From Mycolicibacter minnesotensis (GTDB taxonomy: Bacteria; Actinomycetota; Actinomycetes; Mycobacteriales; Mycobacteriaceae): a DNA stretch of 64,000 bases. The notes beneath the pieces were generated by a model, which saw nothing but the letters and a program-made list of their open reading frames with translations, had not been told where the DNA came from and did no database searches. Shown one piece after another: positions 52,899-63,032 of the stretch. Position numbers and translations under genes: made by a program. Where the stretch lies: the NCBI RefSeq assembly GCF_010731755.1, contig NZ_AP022589.1, positions 2,356,001 to 2,420,000 of the forward strand. Direction: 5' to 3'. The first letter of the stretch is position 1, and each line of letters starts with the position of its first letter.

Positions 52899-52908
52899 GA
52901 GCTCTCCA

Positions 52909-53793
52909 TCAGTCCTCGACCGGCTCGATCCGATTCCGCTTGACGATCGCGGTGGCCCAACCGGCGTTGAGGTTGTCCAGTGCACGAAACGCCAGCGCCA
53001 GGCGCGGCGCGATGCGGATCGGGCGGTATCGGGCCGCGTCGAGCATCCATGCGCCGGCCTCCTGCGCGGTGAGCCCCGGCTTGCCCTGGAACGCCGCGGT
53101 GGGCGCGATCATCGGGGTCTTCACCAGCGGGTAGTACAGCGTGGTGGACTGCACGCCGTAGCGGGCCCACTCGCTGTCGATGACCCGGCTGACGGCACTC
53201 AGTGCGGACTTGGAGCCGTTGTAGACCCCGAACAGCGGCGAGGAGTCGGTGAATACGCCCCAGGTGGCGACGTTGATGATGTGGCCGTCGCCGCGCTCGC
53301 GCATAGCCGGAGCGAACCCGCGGATGAGCCGCAGCGGCGAGTAGTAGTTCAGCTGCATGGTCCGCTCGACGTCGTGCCACCGTTCCAGGGATTCGGCCAG
53401 CGGACGGCGGATGGAGCGCCCGGCATTGTTGACCAGGATGTCCACCCCGCCGAACCGCGCGTCGACATCCTTGACCAGCTGGTCGATGGCCTCCAGGTCG
53501 GACAGGTCGCACGCGATGGCGTGCGCGGTGCCACCGGCGGCGGTGATCCGCTGGACCAGTGCGTCGAGGTTTTCCTGACGGCGGGCCACCGCGATCACGG
53601 TGGCGCCCGCTGCCCCGAACTGTTCGGCGCCGGCTTCCCCGATGCCTGAGGACGCCCCGGTCACCAGCACCCGCTTGCTGGTCAGGTCGATGGCCTTGGC
53701 GCCGGGCCGGTGCATCAGCTGCGCGGAGACGGGTGGGCGCATGGTGGCGAGCGTGATCTGGTCGGACAACCGGCGTAGCGGACTGCGGCTCAT
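52909..53793 (-). CDS. short-chain dehydrogenase/reductase (Rv0547c)
   Basis: This 294-residue SDR has the cofactor motif VLVTGASSGIGEAGAEQFG near 43, NNAGRSIRRP near 117 and a catalytic tetrad including Ser and the YNGSKSALSAVS block near 185. Arg after the second beta-strand (VARRQEN) favours NADP. ATG 53793 gives exactly the length known for Rv0547c. The substrate is unknown. An operon with the glyoxalase-fold gene downstream is likely. Confidence 0.88.
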   Translation of the reverse strand: MSRSPLRRLSDQITLATMRPPVSAQLMHRPGAKAIDLTSKRVLVTGASSGIGEAGAEQFGAAGATVIAVARRQENLDALVQRITAAGGTAHAIACDLSDLEAIDQLVKDVDARFGGVDILVNNAGRSIRRPLAESLERWHDVERTMQLNYYSPLRLIRGFAPAMRERGDGHIINVATWGVFTDSSPLFGVYNGSKSALSAVSRVIDSEWARYGVQSTTLYYPLVKTPMIAPTAAFQGKPGLTAQEAGAWMLDAARYRPIRIAPRLALAFRALDNLNAGWATAIVKRNRIEPVED

Positions 53794-53828
53794 GGTTAGC
53801 CAGTCTATGCGTGGTATTTGCGCCGAGT

Positions 53829-53858
53829 TGGGGGTACCTCCCGCTTGCGGGGGAGAGT
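53829..53858. repeat. short hairpin repeat of the GGTACCTCCCGC type
   Basis: The sequence GGGGGTACCTCCCGC, a two-base loop and GCGGGGGAGAG forms a hairpin between the SDR and menB genes. From memory, near-identical units are scattered through intergenic regions of several non-tuberculous mycobacteria. Just after it, at about 53870-53882, CTACTCGCACTTC is the reverse complement of the core found in palindromic elements A and B. Confidence 0.65.
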
Positions 53859-53924
53859 TAGCGTGGCCGCTACTCGCACTTCTGCGCGCCAAGTACAGCC
53901 TCGGGGAGACGGGCCGCCTCGCCC

Positions 53925-54827
53925 CTAGAAGTAGCGGGGGAACCTGCTCCAGTCCGGGTCGCGCTTCTCCAGGAACGAATCCCGGCCTTCGACCGCCTCG
54001 TCGGTCATGTAGGCCAGCCGGGTGGCTTCGCCGGCGAACAGTTGCTGGCCCACCAGTCCGTCATCGAGAAGGTTGAAGGCGAACTTCAACATGCGTTGTG
54101 CCTGAGGCGATTTGCCGTTGATCTCGCGAGCCCACTGCACCCCGGTGGCTTCCAGGTCGGCGTGGTCGACCACCTCGTTGACGGCACCCATGTGATGCAT
54201 CTGCTCTGCGGTGTACGTGCGGCCCAGAAAGAAGATCTCGCGGGCGAACTTCTGGCCTATCTGGCGGGCCAGGTAGGCGCTGCCGTAGCCGCCGTCGAAG
54301 CTGCCGACGTCGGCGTCGGTCTGCTTGAACCTGGCGTGCTCCCGGCTGGCCAGGGTCAGGTCGCACACCACATGCAGGCTGTGCCCGCCGCCGGCCGCCC
54401 AGCCGTTGACCAGGCAGATCACCGGTTTGGGCATGAACCGGATCAGCCGCTGCACCTCCAGGATGTGCAACCGTCCGGCGCGCGCAGGATCGACGGTCTC
54501 GGCTGTTTCTCCGGCGGCGTACTGGTAGCCGCTACGGCCGCGGATGCGCTGGTCACCGCCGGAGCAGAACGCCCAGCCACCGTCCTTGGGCGCCGGGCCG
54601 TTGCCCGTCAGCAGCACCACTCCGACATCCGGGGACATCCGGGCATGGTCCAGCGCCTGATAGAGCTCGTCGACGGTGTGCGGCCGAAACGCGTTGCGTA
54701 CCTCGGGACGGTTGAACGCCACCCGCACGGTCGCGTCACTGACGTGGCGGTGATAGGTGATGTCGGTCAGGTCGGCGAAGCCGTCGACCGGGCGCCAGAT
54801 GCTCTCGTCAAAAGGGTTGCTGCTCAC
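53925..54827 (-). CDS. menB: 1,4-dihydroxy-2-naphthoyl-CoA synthase
   Basis: This crotonase-family enzyme cyclises o-succinylbenzoyl-CoA. It has 300 residues. The oxyanion-hole segment WAFCSGGDQRIRG lies near 86, and VNGWAAGGGHSLHVVCDLTLAS near 130 (core AAGGGHSLHVVCDL). The active-site Asp region DADVGSFDGGYGS lies near 166 and the C-terminal Tyr/LEKRDPDWSRFP near 290. The order matches M. tuberculosis MenB (Rv0548c). It works on the product of MenE and feeds the thioesterase/MenA step. Confidence 0.96.
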   Translation of the reverse strand: MSSNPFDESIWRPVDGFADLTDITYHRHVSDATVRVAFNRPEVRNAFRPHTVDELYQALDHARMSPDVGVVLLTGNGPAPKDGGWAFCSGGDQRIRGRSGYQYAAGETAETVDPARAGRLHILEVQRLIRFMPKPVICLVNGWAAGGGHSLHVVCDLTLASREHARFKQTDADVGSFDGGYGSAYLARQIGQKFAREIFFLGRTYTAEQMHHMGAVNEVVDHADLEATGVQWAREINGKSPQAQRMLKFAFNLLDDGLVGQQLFAGEATRLAYMTDEAVEGRDSFLEKRDPDWSRFPRYF

Positions 54828-54899
54828 GTCTGCGACCGTACCGGGGCGGTGGCGTCAGGTCGCCGGAGTGGCCGCCATGGGCTGAGCAAGCTGGCTACG

Positions 54900-55856
54900 G
54901 TGGACACGGTGACCCTCGACGACATCCTCGACCGCCTGCATGTGGTGGCGTTGCCGATGCGCGTCAGGTTCCGTGGCATCACCGTTCGGGAGCTGGCCCT
55001 GATCGACGGCCCCGCCGGTTGGGGAGAGTTCGGTGCCTTCGCTGAGTACCAACCACCCGAGGCGGCGCACTGGCTGGCCGCCGCGCTGGAAAGTGCCTAC
55101 CGCGGACTGCCCCCGCCTGTCCGCGACCGCATTCCGATCAATGCGACCGTGCCCGCGGTGGACGCCGAGCGGGTTCCCGAGGTACTGGCGCGGTTTCCCG
55201 GCGCCCGCACCGCCAAGGTCAAGGTCGCCGAACCCGGCCAAACCTTGGCCGACGACGTCGCCCGGGTCGATGCCGTTCGTGCGCTGATCCCCACCGTTCG
55301 GGTCGACGCGAACGGAGGCTGGACGCTCGATGAGGCGGTCGAGGCGGCAAAGGCGCTGGGAGCATTGGAATATCTGGAACAACCGTGCGCCAGCATCGCC
55401 GAACTCGCCGAGCTGCGTCGCCGCATCGAAACGCCGGTGGCCGCCGATGAGAGCATTCGCAAGGCCGCCGATCCGCTGGCCGTCGCGAAGGCCGGTGCTG
55501 CCGATATCGCTGTGCTGAAAGTCGCTCCGCTGGGCGGGGTCTTTGCACTGGTGAAGATCGCCGACCAGATCGGTATGCCAGTGGTGGTCTCCAGCGCGAT
55601 CGACTCGGCGGTGGGTATCTCCGCTGGTCTACGGGCAGCGGCGGCGCTGCCGGAATTGCCGCATGCCTGCGGGTTGGGCACCGGATCACTGTTTGTCGAG
55701 GACATCGCCGAGACGCCGGCGCAGGTCGACGGCTACCTGCCGGTGCAGGCGATAACTCCGGACCCGGCCCGGCTGCACGCCCTGGCCGCTTCGCCGCAGC
55801 GACGGCAGTGGTGGATCGACCGGGTACGGGAGTGTCATCGGCTGTTGCCGGGGTAG
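54900..55856 (+). CDS. menC: o-succinylbenzoate synthase
   Basis: This enolase-superfamily enzyme dehydrates SHCHC to o-succinylbenzoate. It has about 318 residues. The catalytic KVK lies in ARTAKVKVAEPG near 107; metal ligands are in VRVDANGG (about 137), the Glu of EYLEQPCA (about 160) and AADESIRKA (about 183). The second-lysine block VLKVAPLGG is near 206. GTG 54900 or 54909 is the start; the long frame upstream is antisense to menB. It lies 72 bp from divergent menB. Confidence 0.94.
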   Translation: MDTVTLDDILDRLHVVALPMRVRFRGITVRELALIDGPAGWGEFGAFAEYQPPEAAHWLAAALESAYRGLPPPVRDRIPINATVPAVDAERVPEVLARFPGARTAKVKVAEPGQTLADDVARVDAVRALIPTVRVDANGGWTLDEAVEAAKALGALEYLEQPCASIAELAELRRRIETPVAADESIRKAADPLAVAKAGAADIAVLKVAPLGGVFALVKIADQIGMPVVVSSAIDSAVGISAGLRAAAALPELPHACGLGTGSLFVEDIAETPAQVDGYLPVQAITPDPARLHALAASPQRRQWWIDRVRECHRLLPG

Positions 55857-55860
55857 GTCT

Positions 55861-56550
55861 TCACACGCTGGGCAAGCGGGCGTCGATCCCGTTGGCAATG
55901 GTGACGGCTTCGTCGCTGACGTAGAGCTTGCACGCCAAGACGTCGATGGCGACGTTGTTGGTGACCCGCAGTGCCCGCTGGCACGACCAGCCGGGGCTGT
56001 CGTCCTGGTGCTGGGTCATCCACAGCGTGGAGTCCACATCGGCGACGGTGTCAAAGGTCCAGGCCGACTCCGGGTAACCGTCCTTGGTCGTGGCGAATGT
56101 TCGCTCGCCGCAGGACTTCCAATGCTGGGCGGTCATGTCGAAGAAGCTCTGGGCGACCCGGCGGTCGGCGAACACCGTCGCGGCCTGGATCGCGACGTGG
56201 TCTTGTGAGTTCTGGGTGAGGGTCTGGGCGAGGGTCGCCGTCCAGTCCATGTCGGTGTACACCATCTTCTCGATGGGCATCCACGCCGCCAGGCAGTCGT
56301 GGTCGGGGAATTGACGGCCGGAGTCGAACATCCGCGACCGGGAGTCTTTGACCCGCATCCCGTGGGCGCCCATGATGTCGTTGACGGTGGAGGCGTCGAG
56401 CAGTAGCTCGGGCAGCATCGCCGCAGTCACGGGCCGGGGCCCGTCGCGGTCGGCAGGCAACGCCACGCCACCGGTCACCCGGACACAGTCGGCGAGCACG
56501 GCGCAGGCCAGCGCCAGTGTGCACGCCAACCCGACGCTTCGTGTCTGCAT
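55861..56550 (-). CDS. lipoprotein with PknH-like extracellular sensor domain
   Basis: This 229-residue protein has a signal peptide with a lipobox-like LADC (Cys about 22) and a PknH_C-type sensor domain. The four cysteines in HDCLAAW, KSCGER, WSCQRAL and LACKLY correspond to the two disulfides known for the PknH sensor domain. LLDASTVNDIMG and VYTDMDW fit the family too. It has no kinase part. ATG 56550 gives the signal peptide; an ATG at 56589 is upstream. It is inserted between menC and bpoC on the opposite strand; the ligand is unknown. Confidence 0.85.
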   Translation of the reverse strand: MQTRSVGLACTLALACAVLADCVRVTGGVALPADRDGPRPVTAAMLPELLLDASTVNDIMGAHGMRVKDSRSRMFDSGRQFPDHDCLAAWMPIEKMVYTDMDWTATLAQTLTQNSQDHVAIQAATVFADRRVAQSFFDMTAQHWKSCGERTFATTKDGYPESAWTFDTVADVDSTLWMTQHQDDSPGWSCQRALRVTNNVAIDVLACKLYVSDEAVTIANGIDARLPSV

Positions 56551-56621
56551 CACCGTCCCCCAGCTGCGCAGTTGCGATCCTGACACCATAAGGCGTCGGC
56601 GGGTCGCGTACCTTCACTCTG

Positions 56622-57452
56622 GTGACCAACCTCGCTTACGACGACCGTAATCAGGATGGTGAGCCGGTTCTGTTCATCGCTGGGCGGGGCGGCGCAGGCC
56701 GCGGCTGGCACCTGCACCAGGTGCGCGAGTTCCAGCTGGCGCGGTATCGCCCGATCACCTTCGACAATCGCGGTATCGGTGCCACCGAGAATGCCTCGGG
56801 TTTCACCACCGAAACCATGGTGGCCGACACCGCGCAGCTCATCGAATCGCTGAACGTCGGCCCGGTCCGCATCGTCTCGGTGTCGATGGGCTCGTTCATC
56901 GCCCAGGAATTGATGCTGGCCCGACCCGAATTGGTCAAATCCGCGGTCCTGATGGCCACCCGCGGCCGCCACGACCGCGCGCGGGAGTTCTTCTATCAGG
57001 CCGAGGCCAAGCTCGCCGAGTCCGGTGTCGAGCTTCCCGCCGAGTACGAAGCGAAAGTGCGCCTGCTGGAGAGCTTTTCGCCCAAGACGCTCAGCGATGA
57101 CGCCGCGATCAAGGATTGGATCGCGATGTTCACCATGTGGCCGGTGAAAAACACCCCGGGGTTGCGCTGCCAGCTCGACGTGGCACCGCTGACCAACCGG
57201 CTGCCGGCCTACGCCAACATCACCGCGCCGGTGCTGGTGATCGGTTTCGGCGACGACGTCGTCACCCCGGCACACCTGAGCCGTGAGGTCGCCGAGGCGA
57301 TCCCGGGCGCGCGTTACCTGGAGATACCCGATGCCGGGCACCTCGGCTTCATCGAGAAGCCGGACCAGGTCAACAAGGCGGCCCTGGAGTTCCTCGCCGA
57401 GGTCGACGGCAAGCCTTTCCGGTGGGCCGCCGGCCCCCCGGCGCACGACTAA
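56622..57452 (+). CDS. bpoC: alpha/beta-hydrolase, BpoC-like (Rv0554)
   Basis: This 276-residue hydrolase has the nucleophile elbow [11 protein letters not shown] near 87, the acid probably in [11 protein letters not shown] near 207, and the His in [13 protein letters not shown] near 232. HGSTG-type oxyanion residues are replaced by IAGRGGAGR. The M. tuberculosis protein is called a non-heme bromoperoxidase. Its place between menC and menD suggests it may instead be the missing SHCHC synthase (MenH); this is inference. It starts with GTG and ends ten bases before menD. Confidence 0.86.
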   Translation: MTNLAYDDRNQDGEPVLFIAGRGGAGRGWHLHQVREFQLARYRPITFDNRGIGATENASGFTTETMVADTAQLIESLNVGPVRIVSVSMGSFIAQELMLARPELVKSAVLMATRGRHDRAREFFYQAEAKLAESGVELPAEYEAKVRLLESFSPKTLSDDAAIKDWIAMFTMWPVKNTPGLRCQLDVAPLTNRLPAYANITAPVLVIGFGDDVVTPAHLSREVAEAIPGARYLEIPDAGHLGFIEKPDQVNKAALEFLAEVDGKPFRWAAGPPAHD

Positions 57453-57462
57453 CCTGGTGCCA

Positions 57463-59118
57463 ATGACCAACCCCTCGACGGCACAGGCCCGCATCGTCGT
57501 CGACGAGCTGATTCGCGGCGGTGTCCGCGATGTGGTGCTGTGCCCGGGTTCCCGCAACGCCCCGCTCGCGTTCGCGCTGCACGATGCCGACCGGGCCGGC
57601 CGATTGCGCCTGCACGTGCGCATCGACGAACGCACTGCCGGGTATCTGGCGATCGGGCTGGCGGTGGGTGCGGGTGCACCGGTCTGTGTGGCGATGACGT
57701 CGGGCACCGCGGTGGCCAACCTGGGGCCGGCCGTCGTCGAGGCCAACTATGCCCGGGTGCCGCTGATCGTCTTGAGCGCCAACCGTCCCTACGAAATGCT
57801 GGGCACCGGCGCCAATCAGACCATGGAGCAACTGGGCTACTTCGGCACCCAGGTGCGCGCCAGCATCAGCCTGGGCCTGGCCGAGGACGCCCCCGAGCGA
57901 CTTGAGGCCCTCAACGCAACCTGGCGTTCGGCGGTGTGCCGGGTTGTGGTCGCCGCCACCGGGTCTCGGACCGCGAACGCCGGGCCGGTGCAGTTCGACA
58001 TCCCGCTGCGCGAGCCCCTGGTGCCCGACGCCGACGCAACACCGCAGTCCGAGCCGGCAGGCAGGCCCAACGGCCGCTCGTGGACCTTCACCCCGCCGGT
58101 CAGCTTCGACCAGCCCCTGGACATCGACGTGTCCCCGGACACCGTGGTGATCGCCGGGCACGGGGCGGGCCTGCACCCCAACCTGGCGGCGCTGCCCACG
58201 GTCGCCGAACCCACCGCCCCGACACCGCAGAATCCGCTGCACCCGCTGACCCTGCCGCTGCTGCGCCCGCAGCAGGTGATCATGGCCGGCCGGCCCACCC
58301 TGCATCGTCCGGTGGCGGCCCTGCTGGCCGACCCGACGCTGCCGGTGTACGCGCTGACCACCGGGCCACGCTGGCCCGACGTTTCCGGCAACTCGCAGGC
58401 CACCGGCACCCGCGCCGTCCTGTCCGGGGAGCCGGACCCGGCCTGGCTGAGGCGGTGCGCGCAGCTCAATGCCCACGCAGTGGCCGTGGTGCGCGAGCAG
58501 TTGGCGGCCCATCCGCTCACCACCGGCCTGCACGTGGCCGCGGTGGTGGCCGACGCGCTACGCCCCGGCGATCAGATGGTGTTGGGCGCATCGAACCCCG
58601 TGCGCGACGCCGCGCTGGTCGGGTTGGGCAACGCCGCGCAAACCCGCGACGTCGTCGTGCGATCCAACCGCGGGGTCGCCGGTATCGACGGCACGGTGTC
58701 CACCGCGATCGGTGCCGCGTTGGCTCATGAGCGCCAGCACCCCGACGCCCGCACGATCGCGCTGATCGGTGACCTGACCTTCGTCCACGACAGCTCCGGG
58801 TTGCTGATCGGGCCCACCGAACCGAGACCGCAGCACCTGACGATCGTGGTCTCCAACGACAACGGCGGCGGCATCTTCGAGCTGCTCGAGCAGGGCGACC
58901 CGCGGTTCGTCGACGTCGCATCGCGTATCTTCGGCACCCCGCACGACGTCAATATCGCGGCGCTGTGCCACGCCTACCACGTGGAATTCCAGCAGGTAGA
59001 GGCTGATGCGCTGCCCGCCGCGCTCGCCGAATCCTGCGGTGGGGTGCGGGTGCTCGAGGTCAAAGCCGACCGCTCGTCATTGCGGTCGCTGCACGCCGCG
59101 ATCAAGGCTGCGCTGTGA
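57463..59118 (+). CDS. menD: SEPHCHC synthase (menaquinone synthesis, ThDP-dependent)
   Basis: This enzyme joins isochorismate and 2-oxoglutarate. It has 551 residues. The ThDP-activating Glu is in [13 protein letters not shown] near 52; [13 protein letters not shown] lies near 27 and the substrate loop TMEQLGYFG near 120. The ThDP-magnesium motif starts with [13 protein letters not shown] near 436 and [13 protein letters not shown] near 463. ATG 57463 is chosen; the open frame to 57283 overlaps bpoC. The stop overlaps the next gene by GTGA. Confidence 0.95.
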   Translation: MTNPSTAQARIVVDELIRGGVRDVVLCPGSRNAPLAFALHDADRAGRLRLHVRIDERTAGYLAIGLAVGAGAPVCVAMTSGTAVANLGPAVVEANYARVPLIVLSANRPYEMLGTGANQTMEQLGYFGTQVRASISLGLAEDAPERLEALNATWRSAVCRVVVAATGSRTANAGPVQFDIPLREPLVPDADATPQSEPAGRPNGRSWTFTPPVSFDQPLDIDVSPDTVVIAGHGAGLHPNLAALPTVAEPTAPTPQNPLHPLTLPLLRPQQVIMAGRPTLHRPVAALLADPTLPVYALTTGPRWPDVSGNSQATGTRAVLSGEPDPAWLRRCAQLNAHAVAVVREQLAAHPLTTGLHVAAVVADALRPGDQMVLGASNPVRDAALVGLGNAAQTRDVVVRSNRGVAGIDGTVSTAIGAALAHERQHPDARTIALIGDLTFVHDSSGLLIGPTEPRPQHLTIVVSNDNGGGIFELLEQGDPRFVDVASRIFGTPHDVNIAALCHAYHVEFQQVEADALPAALAESCGGVRVLEVKADRSSLRSLHAAIKAAL

Positions 59119-59639
59119 GGCTGCCCGATTACCGCTCCACTCGGGCCTTTCGGGTGCTGCAACCGGTGGCGCACAGCCTGGTCTGTGGCCCCGGGCTGCT
59201 TGCTCCCGGTTCTGTGGCTGGGCGTGCGCTGCGGTGGACGCGCACGGGCATTCTGATCCTGGTGGCGCTGGTGAGCTTGCAATCGTTGTTGCTGGTGGCC
59301 GGGGCGTGGCGCAATGACATCACCATCGAGCGCGACATGGGTGTCGCCGCGGCCGAGGTGCTCAACGCGGGCTTTCGGCGCTCGACGATCGAGTTCGTCA
59401 CGCCGGAGCGGATCACCTACCGGCCCGAGCTCGGCGTGCTCTATCCCTCCGAGTTGGCGACCGGGATGCGGATCTACGTCGAATACGACAAGTCCGATCC
59501 GGACCTGGTGCGGGTGCAACACCGCACCGCGGTGCTGGCCGTCATTCCGGCCGGTTCGGTCGCGGTGCTCGCCTGGCTGATCGGAATCGCGGCGCTGGCG
59601 GGATGCAATGTCGCCGAGCGACGCTGGGCTGCGGGTTAG
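59115..59639 (+). CDS. DUF3592-type membrane protein (Rv0556 family)
   Basis: This 174-residue protein has helices at about 39-63 and 142-166. The extracytoplasmic segment between them is beta-rich and begins [25 protein letters not shown] (core [15 protein letters not shown]). This is the two-helix DUF3592 pattern. It is coupled to menD by a four-base overlap. Function unknown. Its stop overlaps the convergent thioredoxin-fold gene. Confidence 0.83.
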   Translation: MRLPDYRSTRAFRVLQPVAHSLVCGPGLLAPGSVAGRALRWTRTGILILVALVSLQSLLLVAGAWRNDITIERDMGVAAAEVLNAGFRRSTIEFVTPERITYRPELGVLYPSELATGMRIYVEYDKSDPDLVRVQHRTAVLAVIPAGSVAVLAWLIGIAALAGCNVAERRWAAG

Positions 59640-60280
59640 CGCGCAGCCACCAGCCGGCCGAGCCAGCCGGCTTCGTCGGTGTCGACCACCGTCTTGGTTG
59701 TCACGTCGTACACCGTCGGGGTGCCGGGACTTTGGGGATTGGCCGACAGCAGCTGCACCCGGTTGAAGGCGTTCATCGATGTGGCGTCCACGGCCTGCTG
59801 TCCCGCGGCGATCCGCTCCACCACCGGTGTGGGCAGTCCGCTCTCGCGTGCCGTGGTCGCGAGGTCGTCCAGGCTGGGCGCGCCGCCCTTGCGGTACAGC
59901 GCGGTCACGTAGCTCTGGTAGGCCTGGGCCGAGGTGGCCGGATCGGCCGCTGACATCAGGGCATTGCCCACGCGTGCGGAGACGTCGTTGTGGCGTCGGG
60001 TGTCCAAGAACGTCATCCACCGGTAGGTCACCGCGACGTCGCCGGCGGCCAGGTGGCGGCCCAGGGCGTCGCCGGAGGCCGCCTCGAACTTCGCGCACTC
60101 GGAGCACTGGGGGTCGCAGAAGATCTCCAGCTGCACCGGGGCCTGCGCCGAGCCGGCCAGTACACCGAAGTGGTCGGCGGCCAGCACCGTGCCCGCCACC
60201 TCGGGTTCGGCCGTCGCCGGGGCCGCCGATGCTGTGCCGAATACCGTCAGTGCTACCAATGTTCCCAGCCAAGACCGCAT
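59636..60280 (-). CDS. secreted DsbA-like thiol-disulfide oxidoreductase
   Basis: This 214-residue protein has a signal peptide (1-24, ending ATAEP). The thioredoxin fold carries redox motif CSEC (in EIFCDPQCSECAKFE, about 52-64), with an extra Cys three residues before it. The inserted helical domain is at about 80-160 and the cis-Pro at SPGTPTVYDV near 188. It probably forms or isomerises disulfides in exported proteins. It stands where M. tuberculosis carries pimB' (Rv0557), convergent to the DUF3592 gene. Confidence 0.84.
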   Translation of the reverse strand: MRSWLGTLVALTVFGTASAAPATAEPEVAGTVLAADHFGVLAGSAQAPVQLEIFCDPQCSECAKFEAASGDALGRHLAAGDVAVTYRWMTFLDTRRHNDVSARVGNALMSAADPATSAQAYQSYVTALYRKGGAPSLDDLATTARESGLPTPVVERIAAGQQAVDATSMNAFNRVQLLSANPQSPGTPTVYDVTTKTVVDTDEAGWLGRLVAAR

Positions 60281-60317
60281 TCCACGACCCTAGCGAAAGG
60301 CGGGTAGCGTCAACCCG

Positions 60318-61010
60318 GTGAGCCGCGCCAGCCTGGACAAAGACCCCCATGCCGTGGCGTCGATGTTCGACGGCGTCGCCCGTCGCTACGACCTGACCAA
60401 CACGGTGCTGTCGCTGGGACGAGACCGGTCCTGGCGCCGGGCCACCCGGAAAGCGCTCGAGTTGCAGCCGGGGGAGAAGGTGCTGGACCTGGCCGCCGGG
60501 ACCGCGGTGTCCACGGTCGAGCTCGCGAAATCGGGTGCCTGGTGCGTGGCGGCGGACTTCTCGGTCGGGATGCTGACCGCCGGTGCAGGGCGCCCGGTGC
60601 CCAAGGTGGCCGGGGACGCCACCAAACTGCCGTTCGGCGACGGGGTGTTCGATGCGGTCACGATCAGTTTCGGGTTGCGCAACGTCGTCGACCACACCGC
60701 GGGCCTGCGGGAGATGGCCCGGGTGACCCGCCCCGGGGGGCGGCTGGTGGTGTGCGAGTTCTCCACCCCGACCGTGCCGGTGTTCGCCACCGCCTACAAG
60801 GAGTACCTGATGCGGGCGCTACCTGCGGTGGCACGCGCGGTGTCGTCGAACCCGGAGGCCTACGTCTACCTCGCCGAGTCCATCCGTGCCTGGCCGGATC
60901 AGGCCGCGTTGGCGGCGCAGATCGAGGCGTCGGGGTGGTCGGAGGTCAGCTGGCGCAACCTCACCGGTGGCATCGTCGCGCTGCATTCGGCCCGCAAGCC
61001 GCTGGCCTGA
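60318..61010 (+). CDS. ubiE: demethylmenaquinone methyltransferase (UbiE/MenG)
   Basis: This SAM-dependent enzyme adds the ring methyl to demethylmenaquinone. It has 230 residues. [16 protein letters not shown] at 12-27 is the UbiE signature. [17 protein letters not shown] near 55 is SAM motif [15 protein letters not shown] near 113 and the C-terminal [14 protein letters not shown] (about 216) complete it. GTG start. The gene is called menH in older M. tuberculosis annotation. It acts after MenA and before MenJ. Confidence 0.94.
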   Translation: MSRASLDKDPHAVASMFDGVARRYDLTNTVLSLGRDRSWRRATRKALELQPGEKVLDLAAGTAVSTVELAKSGAWCVAADFSVGMLTAGAGRPVPKVAGDATKLPFGDGVFDAVTISFGLRNVVDHTAGLREMARVTRPGGRLVVCEFSTPTVPVFATAYKEYLMRALPAVARAVSSNPEAYVYLAESIRAWPDQAALAAQIEASGWSEVSWRNLTGGIVALHSARKPLA

Positions 61011-61026
61011 CGCTCGACCTTCCGGC

Positions 61027-63017
<1,991 letters not shown>

Positions 63018-63032
63018 CAGTATGTTGGAGCC

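Noticed and set aside
54042..54899. N-terminal extension of MenC across menB
   Set aside because: This stretch is antisense to menB. The MenC family starts close to the barrel-capping domain at about 54900.
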